Assembly: GCF_947495665.1 (NCBI RefSeq)
Contig: NZ_CANLZV010000008.1
Span: 62,001 to 126,000, forward strand
Reading direction: 5' to 3'
Length of the DNA: 64,000 nucleotides
Source: an uncultured Sunxiuqinia sp.
GTDB taxonomy: Bacteria > Bacteroidota > Bacteroidia > Bacteroidales > Prolixibacteraceae
Below, one piece after another: positions 27,342-36,720 of the stretch (the stretch's first letter is position 1; every line of letters starts with the position of its first letter). The notes beneath the pieces are model-generated. The model did not search any database. It was given only the letters and a program-made list of their open reading frames with translations, and had not been told where the DNA came from. The position numbers were made by a program, and so were the translations under genes.

Positions 27342-29159
27342 ATGAAGATTAAAAGAGTATTTCAACGTTTAGCTTTAGCGACTCTGCTTTTCGCGGCAAT
27401 CCCGGGAATGGGAAACGCACAGTCGGTATGCAATACGTATTGTAACCCTTTGGATATTGATTATACCTATATGGTTTATAATTCCAGCAAGAACATTTCC
27501 TATCGTTCAGGGGCCGACCCGGCGGTTGTCGAGTTTCGGGGAGAGTATTACCTATTTGTCACCCGTTCGTTTGGTTATTGGCATTCAACGGACTTGGTGA
27601 ATTGGGATTTCATCAAGCCAGCACAGTGGTTTTTTGAAGGGTGCAATGCCCCCACAGCTTTCAACTACAAAGATTCAGTGATTTACTTTGCGGGCGATCC
27701 TGCGGGTTATGGAAGTATTCTGTACTCAGACGATCCCAAAAGTGGAAAATGGACCCCAACAGCATCGATTTCCAATAACATTCAGGATTCTGAATTATTT
27801 ATCGATGATGACGGGAAAACCTATTTGTATTGGGGATCTTCTAATGTGCACCCGATACGGGTGAAAGAGTTGAATAAAAACGACCGCATGTTGGAAACAG
27901 GGGTGAAAAAAGACTTGATCAACCTGAATGAAGAAGAGCATGGTTGGGAGCGGTTCGGCGAAAATAACTTCCATCCAACCCTAAAAGAAGGGTATATGGA
28001 AGGGGCTTCAATGACCAAACACAACGGCAAATATTACTTGCAGTATGCGGCTCCGGGAACGCAGTTCAATGTGTATGGTGATGGTGTTTATGTTGGCGAT
28101 TCTCCACTGGGGCCATTCACTTACATGAAAAACAACCCGATGAGTTTTAAACCCGGAGGCTTTACCAATGGTGCCGGACATGGGATAACCGTGAAACAAA
28201 CCAATGGGCAGTATTGGCACTTTGGAACCATGGCGCTGGCGTCGAACTCGCACTGGGAGCGCCGGTTATGCATGTTCCCAACTTATTTTGATGACGAAGG
28301 CTTGATGCATTCCAATACGCATTACGGTGATTATCCGCGGTTTGGGCCGGATCATCCGACGAAAGCCGGCCAGCATTGTGGTTGGATGCTGTTGTCCTAT
28401 CGCGGAAAAACGACGGTTTCTTCTTCGCAGATGCAGATCCGAAAAAGTACATCGACCGATAATGATTTTGACATCACGAATATGCCGTTGGTGAAAAACA
28501 GTGCAGGGGAAATTACCTCAGAAGTGTTGACTGATGAAAGTCCGAAGTCCTACTGGGTAGCGGATGCCAACGACGATCAGCAATGGATAAAAATCGAAAT
28601 GCTTCAGCCCGGAATGGTGAATGCCATTCAACTGAATTTTCATGATCATGAGTCTGGAATTTACACACGTACCGAAGGTTTACGCCATTGCTTCACGATT
28701 GAAGTGTCAGAAAATGGCGAAGACTGGAAGACGGTGGTGGATCGAAGCAAAAGCTACAAGGACTCGCCCAACGCTTACATCGTGCTAACCCAGCCTCAAA
28801 AAGCTCGTTTCATTCGGTATAAAAACATTGAAGTTCCTGGAAAGAACTTGGCCATGTCTGAAATCCGGGTGTTTGGAACCGGCTTTGGTAAAAAGCCCGG
28901 CAAAGTAAAAGACTTTGAGGTTCAGCGTCACGAGGATCGTCGTGATGTTTCAACCAGCTGGAAGGAAGTGGCTGGAGCGCAGGGTTACAATATTCGTTGG
29001 GGGATTGCTCCGGACAAATTGTACCACTCATGGCTTGTGTACGAAGATACTGAGTTGCTGATGCGCTGCTTTGATAAGAATACAACCTACTACATGAGCA
29101 TTGAAGCATTCAATGAAAATGGAATTTCAGAATCAACCAAGGTCATTAAAATTGATTAA
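27342..29159 (+). CDS. GH43-family glycosidase with F5/8-type C and FN3 domains
   Basis: A 605-residue secreted enzyme with a signal peptide ending near GNAQS. The five-bladed propeller has the GH43 triad in place: Asp59 in SGADPAVV, Asp149 in NIQDSELFID and Glu220 in YMEGASMTK. A discoidin (F5/8 C, CBM32-like) domain spans ~375-510 and a fibronectin-III domain ~515-605. GH43 enzymes remove arabinose, xylose or galactose residues. Such an activity is not needed for a plain beta-1,2-glucan, so it may trim a side chain or act on a mixed polymer. The next gene starts one base after its stop. Confidence 0.9.
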   Translation: MKIKRVFQRLALATLLFAAIPGMGNAQSVCNTYCNPLDIDYTYMVYNSSKNISYRSGADPAVVEFRGEYYLFVTRSFGYWHSTDLVNWDFIKPAQWFFEGCNAPTAFNYKDSVIYFAGDPAGYGSILYSDDPKSGKWTPTASISNNIQDSELFIDDDGKTYLYWGSSNVHPIRVKELNKNDRMLETGVKKDLINLNEEEHGWERFGENNFHPTLKEGYMEGASMTKHNGKYYLQYAAPGTQFNVYGDGVYVGDSPLGPFTYMKNNPMSFKPGGFTNGAGHGITVKQTNGQYWHFGTMALASNSHWERRLCMFPTYFDDEGLMHSNTHYGDYPRFGPDHPTKAGQHCGWMLLSYRGKTTVSSSQMQIRKSTSTDNDFDITNMPLVKNSAGEITSEVLTDESPKSYWVADANDDQQWIKIEMLQPGMVNAIQLNFHDHESGIYTRTEGLRHCFTIEVSENGEDWKTVVDRSKSYKDSPNAYIVLTQPQKARFIRYKNIEVPGKNLAMSEIRVFGTGFGKKPGKVKDFEVQRHEDRRDVSTSWKEVAGAQGYNIRWGIAPDKLYHSWLVYEDTELLMRCFDKNTTYYMSIEAFNENGISESTKVIKID

Positions 29160-29160
29160 G

Positions 29161-30165
29161 ATGAAATTAGCGAATAATCATATTGGATATTGGCTTGTCG
29201 TGTTGCTAGGCTTGTTTGTAGGATCGTGCAGCAATGATGGTGGCGATGAGATGACCATTGTGTTGTTGCCGGATACACAAACTTATGCTGAGAAGTCCCC
29301 GCATATTTTGTCTAGCCAGATTGACTGGATCGCAGCCAATGCTGACAGCATCGATTTGGTGTTGCAGCAAGGTGATTTAACGCAGAATAACAACGAACAG
29401 GAATGGACCATTGTCCGGGAAGCTTTTAGCCGTTTGGATGAAAAGGTTCCTTATGTGTTGGCGCTTGGTAACCATGACATGGGGAGTATGCCCGGCAAGT
29501 TTGCCGATACTCGGAATTCGGACTTGTTCAACTCCTTTTTTCCGGTTTCCACCATGAAAAAACTTCCTGCTTTTGCCGGAACGTTTGAACCGGGGAAAAT
29601 GGACAATGCCTTCTACTTGATGGAACATGGCGACCTTCGTTGGATGGTGCTTAGTTTGGAATTTGGTCCCCGGCAGGCTGTTGTTGACTGGGCCAACGAA
29701 CTGGTGGAGCAGCATCCCAGCTACAATGTCATCGTCAATACGCATTGTTACATGTATTCAGACAGTACCCGTCAGGGGGAAGGGGATTACTGGCGTCCGC
29801 AGGGCTATGGGGTAGGAGCTGGAGTTGGAGCTGATGCGGTTCACGATGGCGAGCAACTTTGGGATCAGTTAATCCGAAGGCATGCTAATATCCGCTTTGT
29901 CTTTTCAGGGCATATCCTGAATGGAGGAGTTGGCAACCTGGTTAGCATCAATGATGCTGGCTTCTCGGTGTATCAATTCCTGGCCAATTATCAGGAAGGC
30001 GTGAAAGGATCGAAAGAAGGAGGAAGTGGGTTCCTGAGAATTCTGAAGCTGAATACCAAAAACAACACGCTTCGGGTACGAAGCTACTCGCCCTATACGG
30101 ATGAATACCTGGTGAAGGATGGACATGATTTCACTGTGAGGGATGTTGTTTTAACACACGAATAG
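29161..30165 (+). CDS. Metallophosphoesterase lipoprotein
   Basis: From the ATG at 29161 (one base after the GH43 stop) this is a 334-residue lipoprotein with lipobox FVGSC (Cys23) and then SNDGGDE, an acidic tail consistent with surface export. A longer reading frame starts inside GH43 but would push the lipobox away from the N-terminus. Calcineurin-like metal motifs are complete: LLPDTQ, QQGDLTQN, LGNHDM, VNTHCY and FSGHILNGG. It lies between the GH43 and GH3 genes, so it probably removes a phospho-substituent such as phosphoglycerol from the glucan. That role is inferred. Confidence 0.88.
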   Translation: MKLANNHIGYWLVVLLGLFVGSCSNDGGDEMTIVLLPDTQTYAEKSPHILSSQIDWIAANADSIDLVLQQGDLTQNNNEQEWTIVREAFSRLDEKVPYVLALGNHDMGSMPGKFADTRNSDLFNSFFPVSTMKKLPAFAGTFEPGKMDNAFYLMEHGDLRWMVLSLEFGPRQAVVDWANELVEQHPSYNVIVNTHCYMYSDSTRQGEGDYWRPQGYGVGAGVGADAVHDGEQLWDQLIRRHANIRFVFSGHILNGGVGNLVSINDAGFSVYQFLANYQEGVKGSKEGGSGFLRILKLNTKNNTLRVRSYSPYTDEYLVKDGHDFTVRDVVLTHE

Positions 30166-30195
30166 ATTTTAGAACAGAAAATAAATAGTTAGAAG

Positions 30196-32484
30196 ATGAA
30201 GGTGAATCGATTAATTTTTGCGGCCCTTTGGGTCTTATTGGGAGTGCAGGTGCAGGCACAAAACACGGATAAAGCTGAGATGGATGCCTACATTAATGAA
30301 TTGATGGGGCGAATGACACTTCAGGAAAAAATCGGTCAGTTGAACTTGATTACTCCAGGAGGAGGAATTCCAACAGGTTCAGCAGTGAGCACCGGGGTTG
30401 AATCCAAACTGAAGGATGGTTTGGTAGGTGGAATTTTTGGGGTGAGCAGCCCCGAGAAAGTTCGTCAAACACAAGAGTTGGCTGTGGAAGAAAGCCGCTT
30501 GGGAATTCCTGTACTTGTTGGGTCAGACGTGATTCATGGGTACAAAACAACGTTCCCAATTCCACTTGGCTTAGCTTCGAGCTGGGATATGGAGTTGATT
30601 GAAAAAACAGCACGCGTGGCTGCAAAAGAAGCAACTGCAGACGGTATCTTCTGGAACTTTTCACCGATGGTTGATATTGCACGCGATCCTCGTTGGGGAC
30701 GTATTGCTGAAGGTGCTGGTGAAGATCCTTTCCTGGGGTCAGAAATTGCCAAAGCCATGGTTCGTGGATACCAGGGCGATGATCTAACCAGCCCTTATAC
30801 TATGATGGCTACCGTGAAGCACTTTGCTTTGTACGGTGCATCGGAAGCGGGTCGCGACTACAACATAACAGACATGAGCCGTATTCGCATGTTCAACGAA
30901 TACCTGCCTCCGTACAAAGCTGCGATTGATGCTGGAGTGGGATCAGTGATGTCTTCATTCAATGACGTGGATGGAATTCCTGCCACTGGAAACAAGTGGT
31001 TGTTGACTGACTTGTTGCGTGATCAGTGGGGATTTGATGGCTTTGTCGTTTCAGACTATACTTCTGTTAACGAGATGATTGCTCATGGAATGGGTGATTT
31101 GCAAGCTGTTTCTGCTTTGTCGCTAAAAGCAGGCTTGGACATGGATATGGTTGGTGAAGGCTTCCTGACTACCCTGGAGAAATCACTGGACGAAGGCAAA
31201 ATTACCCTGGATGAAATCGAATTGGCTTGTCGCCGGGTATTGGAAGCCAAGTATAAGTTAGGCTTGTTTGAAGATCCTTACCGTTATGCTGATGATTCAC
31301 GTCCGAAAAAAGACATTCTGACGAAGGCGAACCGCCAGGTGGCACGCGAAGCTGCTGCTCGTTCTTTTGTCCTTCTGAAAAACGAAATGAATACACTTCC
31401 GTTATCTCAAAGCGGATCAATTGCCTTGGTTGGACCATTGGCAAACAACAAAAATAACATGCTTGGAACATGGGCTCCAACAGGGAATCCACAACTTTCA
31501 ATTCCCATTTTGGAGGGAATGGAGAATGTTGGTGGTCGCAAGGTGAAAGTTCGTTACGCCAAAGGAGCTAACATTTCGGATGATGTTGAGTTTGCTAAAA
31601 AAGTGAATGTATTCGGAACACGTATCGATATTGATAAACGTAGTGCCGAGGAAATGTTGAACGAAGCCTTGGACTTGGCTGCACAATCAGATGTGGTCGT
31701 TGCTGTGATTGGTGAAGCTACTGAAATGAGCGGTGAGTCGGCTAACCGGACAGATATTTCGTTACCCGAAAGCCAAAAGAAACTGGTTCGTGCTTTGGCA
31801 AAAACTGGCAAGCCTTTGGTGTTGGTGATGATGAGTGGACGCCCAATGGCAATTGGTGAGGAGTATGAGTTGGCGACTTCTTTGCTGCATGTTTGGCACC
31901 CTGGTGTTGAGGCTGGAAATGCGATTGCTGATGTGCTTTTCGGAGCTTATAACCCTTCAGGTAAGTTAACAGCTACCTTCCCACACAACGTTGGTCAAAT
32001 CCCAATTCACTACCGGATGACGACTACCGGACGTCCTCAGGATGGAGATACGTTTATGAAGTTCAAATCGAACTACCTGGATGCGCCTAACAGCCCGCTG
32101 TTCCCATTTGGTTATGGCTTGAGCTACACCGATTTCGAGTATGGCAAACCGGTGTTTAGCCAAACCAAATTGAAAGGAAATGAAAGCCTGAAAGTATCGG
32201 TTGATATTACCAATACCGGAAATTTTGATGGCGAAGAAGTGGTTCAGTTGTACACGCGCGATGTGGTGGCTTCTGTAACCCGTCCGGTAAAAGAGTTGAA
32301 AGGGTTCCAAAAAGTAGCCTTAAAAAGAGGTGAAACCAAAACTGTTACGTTTGAATTAACAGCTAATGATCTGGCGTTTTACAATTTCAACCTGGAATTT
32401 GGGTGGGAACCCGGAGATTTTGAAATCATGGTTGGCTCAAGCTCTGACAATGTGCAGTCAGCCGTTGTGAGCTGGGAGAAATAG
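30196..32484 (+). CDS. GH3 beta-glucosidase
   Basis: A 762-residue enzyme with a cleavable signal peptide (ends at VQAQ), so periplasmic. The N-terminal TIM barrel carries the GH3 signature with nucleophile Asp287 in GFDGFVVSDYTSV and the KHF motif (TVKHFALYGASE). The alpha/beta sandwich follows, with VIGEATEMSGES holding the probable acid/base Glu, and then a C-terminal FN3-like domain (SVDITNTGNFDGEEVVQLY). Its order and length match BglX-like enzymes; a Bacteroides member next to a GH144 gene hydrolyses beta-1,2-linked glucose. Here it should turn sophorose and short oligosaccharides into glucose. Confidence 0.93.
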   Translation: MKVNRLIFAALWVLLGVQVQAQNTDKAEMDAYINELMGRMTLQEKIGQLNLITPGGGIPTGSAVSTGVESKLKDGLVGGIFGVSSPEKVRQTQELAVEESRLGIPVLVGSDVIHGYKTTFPIPLGLASSWDMELIEKTARVAAKEATADGIFWNFSPMVDIARDPRWGRIAEGAGEDPFLGSEIAKAMVRGYQGDDLTSPYTMMATVKHFALYGASEAGRDYNITDMSRIRMFNEYLPPYKAAIDAGVGSVMSSFNDVDGIPATGNKWLLTDLLRDQWGFDGFVVSDYTSVNEMIAHGMGDLQAVSALSLKAGLDMDMVGEGFLTTLEKSLDEGKITLDEIELACRRVLEAKYKLGLFEDPYRYADDSRPKKDILTKANRQVAREAAARSFVLLKNEMNTLPLSQSGSIALVGPLANNKNNMLGTWAPTGNPQLSIPILEGMENVGGRKVKVRYAKGANISDDVEFAKKVNVFGTRIDIDKRSAEEMLNEALDLAAQSDVVVAVIGEATEMSGESANRTDISLPESQKKLVRALAKTGKPLVLVMMSGRPMAIGEEYELATSLLHVWHPGVEAGNAIADVLFGAYNPSGKLTATFPHNVGQIPIHYRMTTTGRPQDGDTFMKFKSNYLDAPNSPLFPFGYGLSYTDFEYGKPVFSQTKLKGNESLKVSVDITNTGNFDGEEVVQLYTRDVVASVTRPVKELKGFQKVALKRGETKTVTFELTANDLAFYNFNLEFGWEPGDFEIMVGSSSDNVQSAVVSWEK

Positions 32485-32523
32485 TGTTGATGACGGAATG
32501 CATTTCCCGTCTTTCAATACAAA

Positions 32524-32640
32524 ATGGAAAGAACAGATAAGCATCGGTTGGTGAGAATGTTGGCTACGTGTCAGTATTCAGAGGAAAACAATCAGAAGTT
32601 TATTCAAAAATGCAGAGAACGAGGATTGATTAGAGAGTAG
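32524..32640 (+). CDS. Possible 38-residue small protein
   Basis: An ATG reading frame of 38 residues (starts MERTDKHRLVRML, ends RERGLIRE) fits exactly between the GH3 stop and the terminator, 39 bases after GH3. It is basic and predicted helical with no signal or membrane segment. I do not recognise it. It could be a real small protein at the end of the locus or a chance frame. Confidence 0.35.
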   Translation: MERTDKHRLVRMLATCQYSEENNQKFIQKCRERGLIRE

Positions 32641-32645
32641 TGCTA

Positions 32646-32682
32646 ACGGAGGCCAATGTAAAAATTGCGCCTCCGTTTTTTA
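32646..32682 (+). terminator. Rho-independent terminator of the glucan locus
   Basis: ACGGAGGC at 32646 pairs with GCCTCCGT at 32669, followed by six T residues. It marks the 3' end of the locus, between GH3 and the converging PepSY gene. Confidence 0.85.
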
Positions 32683-32717
32683 TTTCCAAGCTCCGTGGTT
32701 TTTGTTTTGACAACCCC

Positions 32718-33830
32718 TCAGAACTCAAGCTGTTTTTTGAGTGCTCGTTTGCTTTTGTACGCTTTGCGCTTTCGGATATAAAGCATGTAGTAGCCTGTTA
32801 GTGGCAAGCTGGCCCCAACAAGCGATGCTAAAAAGGTGAGCACGCGTCCCCAATAGCCTCCATAATCTCCAACATGGAGCGCATAAGCCCAAGTCATAAT
32901 TTTGGAAGAGCTCATATCTTCCTGGTACTTCTTTACGGAGTTTATTTGCCCGCTGCTTTTATCAAAAGTGTATTTGTCTGCTGCCCGCTTATGAACAGCA
33001 TCCTTGGCAAGTACTGTTGCTGCCTGATCTTGAATTCGGATGTATTGGTAGCCCGGATTTTTCTGAGCCAACTCCAGAAAAGCCTGACCCCAATGCAAGC
33101 TGTTTATTGCCTCTTTGGGTGACGATGATTTTCCTTTCTTCCCTTGTCCTTGTTGCTGTTCAATGCCAAACCAGCTGAAAACCGTATTCCGGTACCAACC
33201 AAACGACCACATCAGCCCGGTGAGGGAGCAGATGAGCAGCAGTAAAAAGGCGTACATGCCTACGGTGATGTGAAGGTCACGCCAAAACCGGTTATAACCC
33301 GAACGAACATTCACGGTGAATTGCTGGCGCCACTTTTTCTTATTGACAGGAACCCATAAAACCATGCCGGTAATTAATAGAATGACAAAAATGATGGTGG
33401 TGATTCCTACAGTTACTTTTCCCAGTTCCCGGCTTCCATCTATGAGCCAGCGGTGGAGGGCCATCATTTTATAAAAGAAACTTTCCAGAAAATAATGGTA
33501 GCCTTTAATTTCTCCGGTGTAGGGATTGACAAAGGCACTCACGCGAAATCCTTCTTGTAAACCCATGGTGTATGTTCGATCAGGATCGGGAGTAATTTTT
33601 ACACTGGCTACCGAATTTTCTTCCAACTGCTCGTTTACCTTCTCAACCAGCTCGTGAAGCGGAAGCGGAGTACCGATAGTCTGTTCTTCAACAAAATACC
33701 GTTCGGGATAATACCATTCCAATAGTTCTTGCTCAAAAACAAGTATTGCTCCGGTCAGGCAAACAATGGTGGCAATCAAGCCTGCAGGAAGAGCCAGCCA
33801 TAAATGGATTTTTTCGATAAAGTTTCTCAT
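32718..33830 (-). CDS. PepSY-associated TM-helix membrane protein (iron-uptake accessory)
   Basis: A 370-residue inner-membrane protein with four main hydrophobic helices. The start FIEKIHLWLALPAGLIATIVCLTGAILVF is the typical PepSY_TM first helix with a conserved His. Other visible family marks are ALHRWL near helix 2, RDLHITVGMYAF in helix 3 and ALHVGDYGGYWGR before the last helix. Such proteins accompany siderophore receptors and are thought to act as ferric-siderophore reductases using haem-type histidines. It lies directly downstream of the TonB-dependent siderophore receptor on the same strand; an 11-pair hairpin sits between them. Confidence 0.88.
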   Translation of the reverse strand: MRNFIEKIHLWLALPAGLIATIVCLTGAILVFEQELLEWYYPERYFVEEQTIGTPLPLHELVEKVNEQLEENSVASVKITPDPDRTYTMGLQEGFRVSAFVNPYTGEIKGYHYFLESFFYKMMALHRWLIDGSRELGKVTVGITTIIFVILLITGMVLWVPVNKKKWRQQFTVNVRSGYNRFWRDLHITVGMYAFLLLLICSLTGLMWSFGWYRNTVFSWFGIEQQQGQGKKGKSSSPKEAINSLHWGQAFLELAQKNPGYQYIRIQDQAATVLAKDAVHKRAADKYTFDKSSGQINSVKKYQEDMSSSKIMTWAYALHVGDYGGYWGRVLTFLASLVGASLPLTGYYMLYIRKRKAYKSKRALKKQLEF

Positions 33831-33854
33831 GAATGATCTTGTATGTTTGGATGA

Positions 33855-33883
33855 AAGTCCCCGCCATGGGAGGGCGGGGACTT
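33855..33883 (-). other. Strong hairpin between receptor and PepSY genes
   Basis: AAGTCCCCGCC at 33855 pairs perfectly with GGCGGGGACTT at 33873 around a 7-base loop. No T run follows on the minus strand, so it looks like an intra-operon hairpin that could damp read-through or protect the receptor mRNA, not a full terminator. Confidence 0.6.
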
Positions 33884-33895
33884 TGCTTGTTGCTA

Positions 33896-36280
33896 TTAGA
33901 ACTGGTAGGATAGCGTTACTGCAAAATTTCGAGGATCAATTTGGTTGATGTAACCACCCCGGAAGTAGGCATTATATCCTACTTGATCGAAGAGATTATT
34001 GAGAAAAGCGCGGATTGTAAAGTCTCCTGTAGCATAAGCCACTTGTGCATTTACGGTTGTGTAAGCCGGCATATTAAATGGCTTGGTTCCTACCGGTGTA
34101 CCATGTCCGTCTGGTTTGACCAAATATTCATTGGAAGGTTTCTCTCCAACGTAATAGGCTCCTAAGCCCAATGACAGGCCTTGCAAGGCATTCTTGTTGA
34201 AGGAGTAATAAACCCAGCCATTGGCTGTGTGCTCTGGCGCATTCATAGGAACAGACCCATCAACATAGGATGGACTGTTTTCATAGCGGGCATCCAGGTA
34301 GGCATACCCTAAAATTACCTGAAGGTCATCAGTTAACCGTCCACTTAGCTCTGTTTCAATTCCATTGCGTTTTAAATCACCGGCTTTAAAGTAATAACCA
34401 GTGGGTTGGTTGGTGCCTTCAATGTATTCGGTGTTTGAAAGGTTTTCGGTAATAATATCGAAATAGGTAAAGTTGAAACGCAGCTTATTATCCAGCCAAT
34501 CAGATTTTAAACCTACCTCAAACTGCTTGGTATTTGATGGGCCAATTTCGCCGCCATCGGCCATCAACCTTGCAGCAGAACGTAAACTGGTAGTGGTTGA
34601 ATAAGAGCCAAACAGGTTGATGTTTTTAATGGGACTGATCATTAATCCAAGCATCGGATTCCAGGCGTCGCCCGGAATCGGGCCTACGCTTCTTGTATTG
34701 ATGGCACTCGAATAGCTGTATCGTAAAGCTAAAATGGCTCGAATGAACTCCTTGTAGCTTAAGACTTCTTGAGCTAGAAAGCCATAGGAAGAGCTCTCTG
34801 ATTCAACGGGGCTTTGTTTCGTTAGATTGACATCGCCCAAGGTGTTGTTAATGACTGGCTGGGTGACATTGATTGTATCGATAAAAGCGGAGCCAAAGCT
34901 TGTGGTGCTTAGCTTGGTCGTTTTATAGTCAAACCCGAACTGGAAGGTGTGTTTGAAGTCACCCGTGTAGATATCTTGACCAATAAAGTCGAGTTGAAAA
35001 GTGGAATTTTGGTCATCTCTCAACGATCTGGAAAGACTTCGGGCGCGTTTGGAATAGTCGCCATCAACAACCGTTGAAACAGAACTTGAAGTATTGTCCA
35101 CTTGGTAAGAAGAGTGAAAATAAGCTGCGCGTAGGCTGAAATGATCGGTCAGGATTCGGTTGGCTCTTGCTGCATAGGTTAAGGTTTTGTTATTGGCATT
35201 GTCCTTATCAAAACCTAGAAATTGGTCAAAAGGCAGGTCGTAAAAGTTTTCGGTGTCATTTGGCGCCAAATTTACCGTGCTGGTATGTGGTGTCCGGTTA
35301 TCATTCAAATAGTCCAGCTCAACGGTGATTTTGGTTTTGTCATTGGGCTTAAATTCCATTGATGGGTTGATGTAAACGCGGTTGCTGTTTATCACAGGAC
35401 GGTAATTATCGGCCCGTTGGAAGACTCCATTCAGGCGGAAGGCCACTGTCTTTTGCTCATTCAAAATTCCCTGCACATCGAAGGCGGGACGCACATAGCC
35501 CCAGCTACCTAGTCGGAGGGAAGCTTCTCCTGAGTTTTCAAACTTGGGAGTTTTGGTTACAATATTGATAATACCGCCGGGGCTTCCTAAATCATTACCC
35601 AATCCTTGAGTAATGGCTGCAGAACCTTTGATTACCTGAACGCTTTCTACACCCTGCATTTCGGATAGTGCTGAGCCTGTGCGGAAGTCCGAATCAATAC
35701 GAACGCCATTTTTGAGGACTGGTACGCCCCGGTAGCCACGAATACTCATACTTTCGCGCACTCCTCCGTAGGATCCAAAAAGGGTTACACCCGGAATGTT
35801 CTGTACTGCTTCCGTAATAGTTTGAACGCCTTGTTGAGCAATCATTTTTTCTGAAATAACGGAAATACTTTGAATTTGCTCACTTGGGCGTAAGGGCATA
35901 CGCGTAATAGTTGCAATTTTTTCGGGTTGTTTGTAGCGGCTGCCAAATACTTCAACTTCATTAATTGAATTGGGATCCATTTCCAGGTGGAAGTTTACAT
36001 CAACAGTCGAATTCGCTTTAATGACAACTTCTTTGCTTGTTTTTCGGTAGCCGATGAAGCTTACAACAAGGGTTTGGCGCCCAAGTGGCATTTTGGGGAT
36101 GGAAAAATGACCCGATACATTGGTGATGGTTCCTTGTCTTGAATTTTCGATCATTACACTGGCATAGGGTAGCGGATTATTGTTTTCATCGTAAACAATT
36201 CCTTTAGCTGTTTGAGCAAATGTGGTATTTAGGTTGACTATAAATATGAAAATAGCTAGAGATGTTGATAGTTTTAACAT
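33896..36280 (-). CDS. TonB-dependent siderophore receptor
   Basis: A 794-residue outer-membrane receptor. Signal peptide to ~22, a carboxypeptidase-regulatory-like domain (KGIVYDENNNPLPYASVMIE), then a plug of the siderophore-receptor type (SISVISEKMIAQQGVQTITEAVQNIPGV, SMSIRGYRG, VQVIKGSAAITQG, GSPGGIINIVTKTP) and a 22-strand barrel ending DPRNFAVTLSYQF. Plug and barrel resemble FhuA/FoxA-like receptors for ferric hydroxamates; the actual ligand is unknown. Probably co-transcribed with the PepSY gene downstream and iron-repressed, but I found no convincing Fur box. Confidence 0.93.
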   Translation of the reverse strand: MLKLSTSLAIFIFIVNLNTTFAQTAKGIVYDENNNPLPYASVMIENSRQGTITNVSGHFSIPKMPLGRQTLVVSFIGYRKTSKEVVIKANSTVDVNFHLEMDPNSINEVEVFGSRYKQPEKIATITRMPLRPSEQIQSISVISEKMIAQQGVQTITEAVQNIPGVTLFGSYGGVRESMSIRGYRGVPVLKNGVRIDSDFRTGSALSEMQGVESVQVIKGSAAITQGLGNDLGSPGGIINIVTKTPKFENSGEASLRLGSWGYVRPAFDVQGILNEQKTVAFRLNGVFQRADNYRPVINSNRVYINPSMEFKPNDKTKITVELDYLNDNRTPHTSTVNLAPNDTENFYDLPFDQFLGFDKDNANNKTLTYAARANRILTDHFSLRAAYFHSSYQVDNTSSSVSTVVDGDYSKRARSLSRSLRDDQNSTFQLDFIGQDIYTGDFKHTFQFGFDYKTTKLSTTSFGSAFIDTINVTQPVINNTLGDVNLTKQSPVESESSSYGFLAQEVLSYKEFIRAILALRYSYSSAINTRSVGPIPGDAWNPMLGLMISPIKNINLFGSYSTTTSLRSAARLMADGGEIGPSNTKQFEVGLKSDWLDNKLRFNFTYFDIITENLSNTEYIEGTNQPTGYYFKAGDLKRNGIETELSGRLTDDLQVILGYAYLDARYENSPSYVDGSVPMNAPEHTANGWVYYSFNKNALQGLSLGLGAYYVGEKPSNEYLVKPDGHGTPVGTKPFNMPAYTTVNAQVAYATGDFTIRAFLNNLFDQVGYNAYFRGGYINQIDPRNFAVTLSYQF

Positions 36281-36533
36281 TGTAAATAAGGTTAAGAATT
36301 GATACTATGTGTTTATGTATTGTGAGGTACAAAGTAAGCGGGCAGAGGAGGACCTTACAATCACCAGAAATGGGTATTTGTGAAGCGGAATTATGATTCA
36401 GATTAATGGATTTTGGTGGTTTTTGTGCTTTGTGAAGGGGAGTTATACCGAAATACACTCGCAGAATCTTGGGAAAAATGCCTTACTGCCTTCCAGAATT
36501 AGTCGGGGAGGATAGTCTTTTTTCTTTTTATGC
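36281..36533. other. Intergenic region upstream of the siderophore receptor
   Basis: About 250 bases without a supported gene. It must hold the receptor promoter (minus strand). The best -7 candidate is TTACTTTG near 36332, one mismatch from TAnnTTTG. No palindromic iron box or other structure was convincing. Confidence 0.3.
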
Positions 36534-36578
36534 GACTTTAGATGCTATTTGTTAAACGGAATTTACGAGTGTATAAAT

Positions 36579-36613
36579 AAAAAAAGCTGTAAGCGAAATG
36601 CTTACAGCTTTTT
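36579..36613 (-). terminator. Terminator of tRNA-Ser copy 1
   Basis: AAAAAGCTGTAAGC and GCTTACAGCTTTTT form a 14-pair stem with a 5-base loop, directly 3' of the tRNA on the minus strand, ending in a T run. Confidence 0.88.
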
Positions 36614-36622
36614 GGTGGTCTG

Positions 36623-36707
36623 CGGAGAGAGAGGGATTCGAACCCCCGGATCCGTGAAGATCAACGGTTTTCAAGACCGCCGCATTCGACCACTCTGCCA
36701 TCTCTCC
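36623..36707 (-). tRNA. tRNA-Ser (anticodon UGA), copy 1
   Basis: An 85-nt cloverleaf with a long variable arm on the minus strand: acceptor GGAGAGA/TCTCTCC, anticodon stem CGGTC...GACCG-type around loop CTTGAAA (anticodon TGA), variable arm GATCTTCACGGATC, and T arm CGGGGGTTCGAATCCCT. Discriminator G; CCA not encoded. Identical to the copy at 36968. Confidence 0.95.
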
Positions 36708-36720
36708 GTGGATGTGGCGG

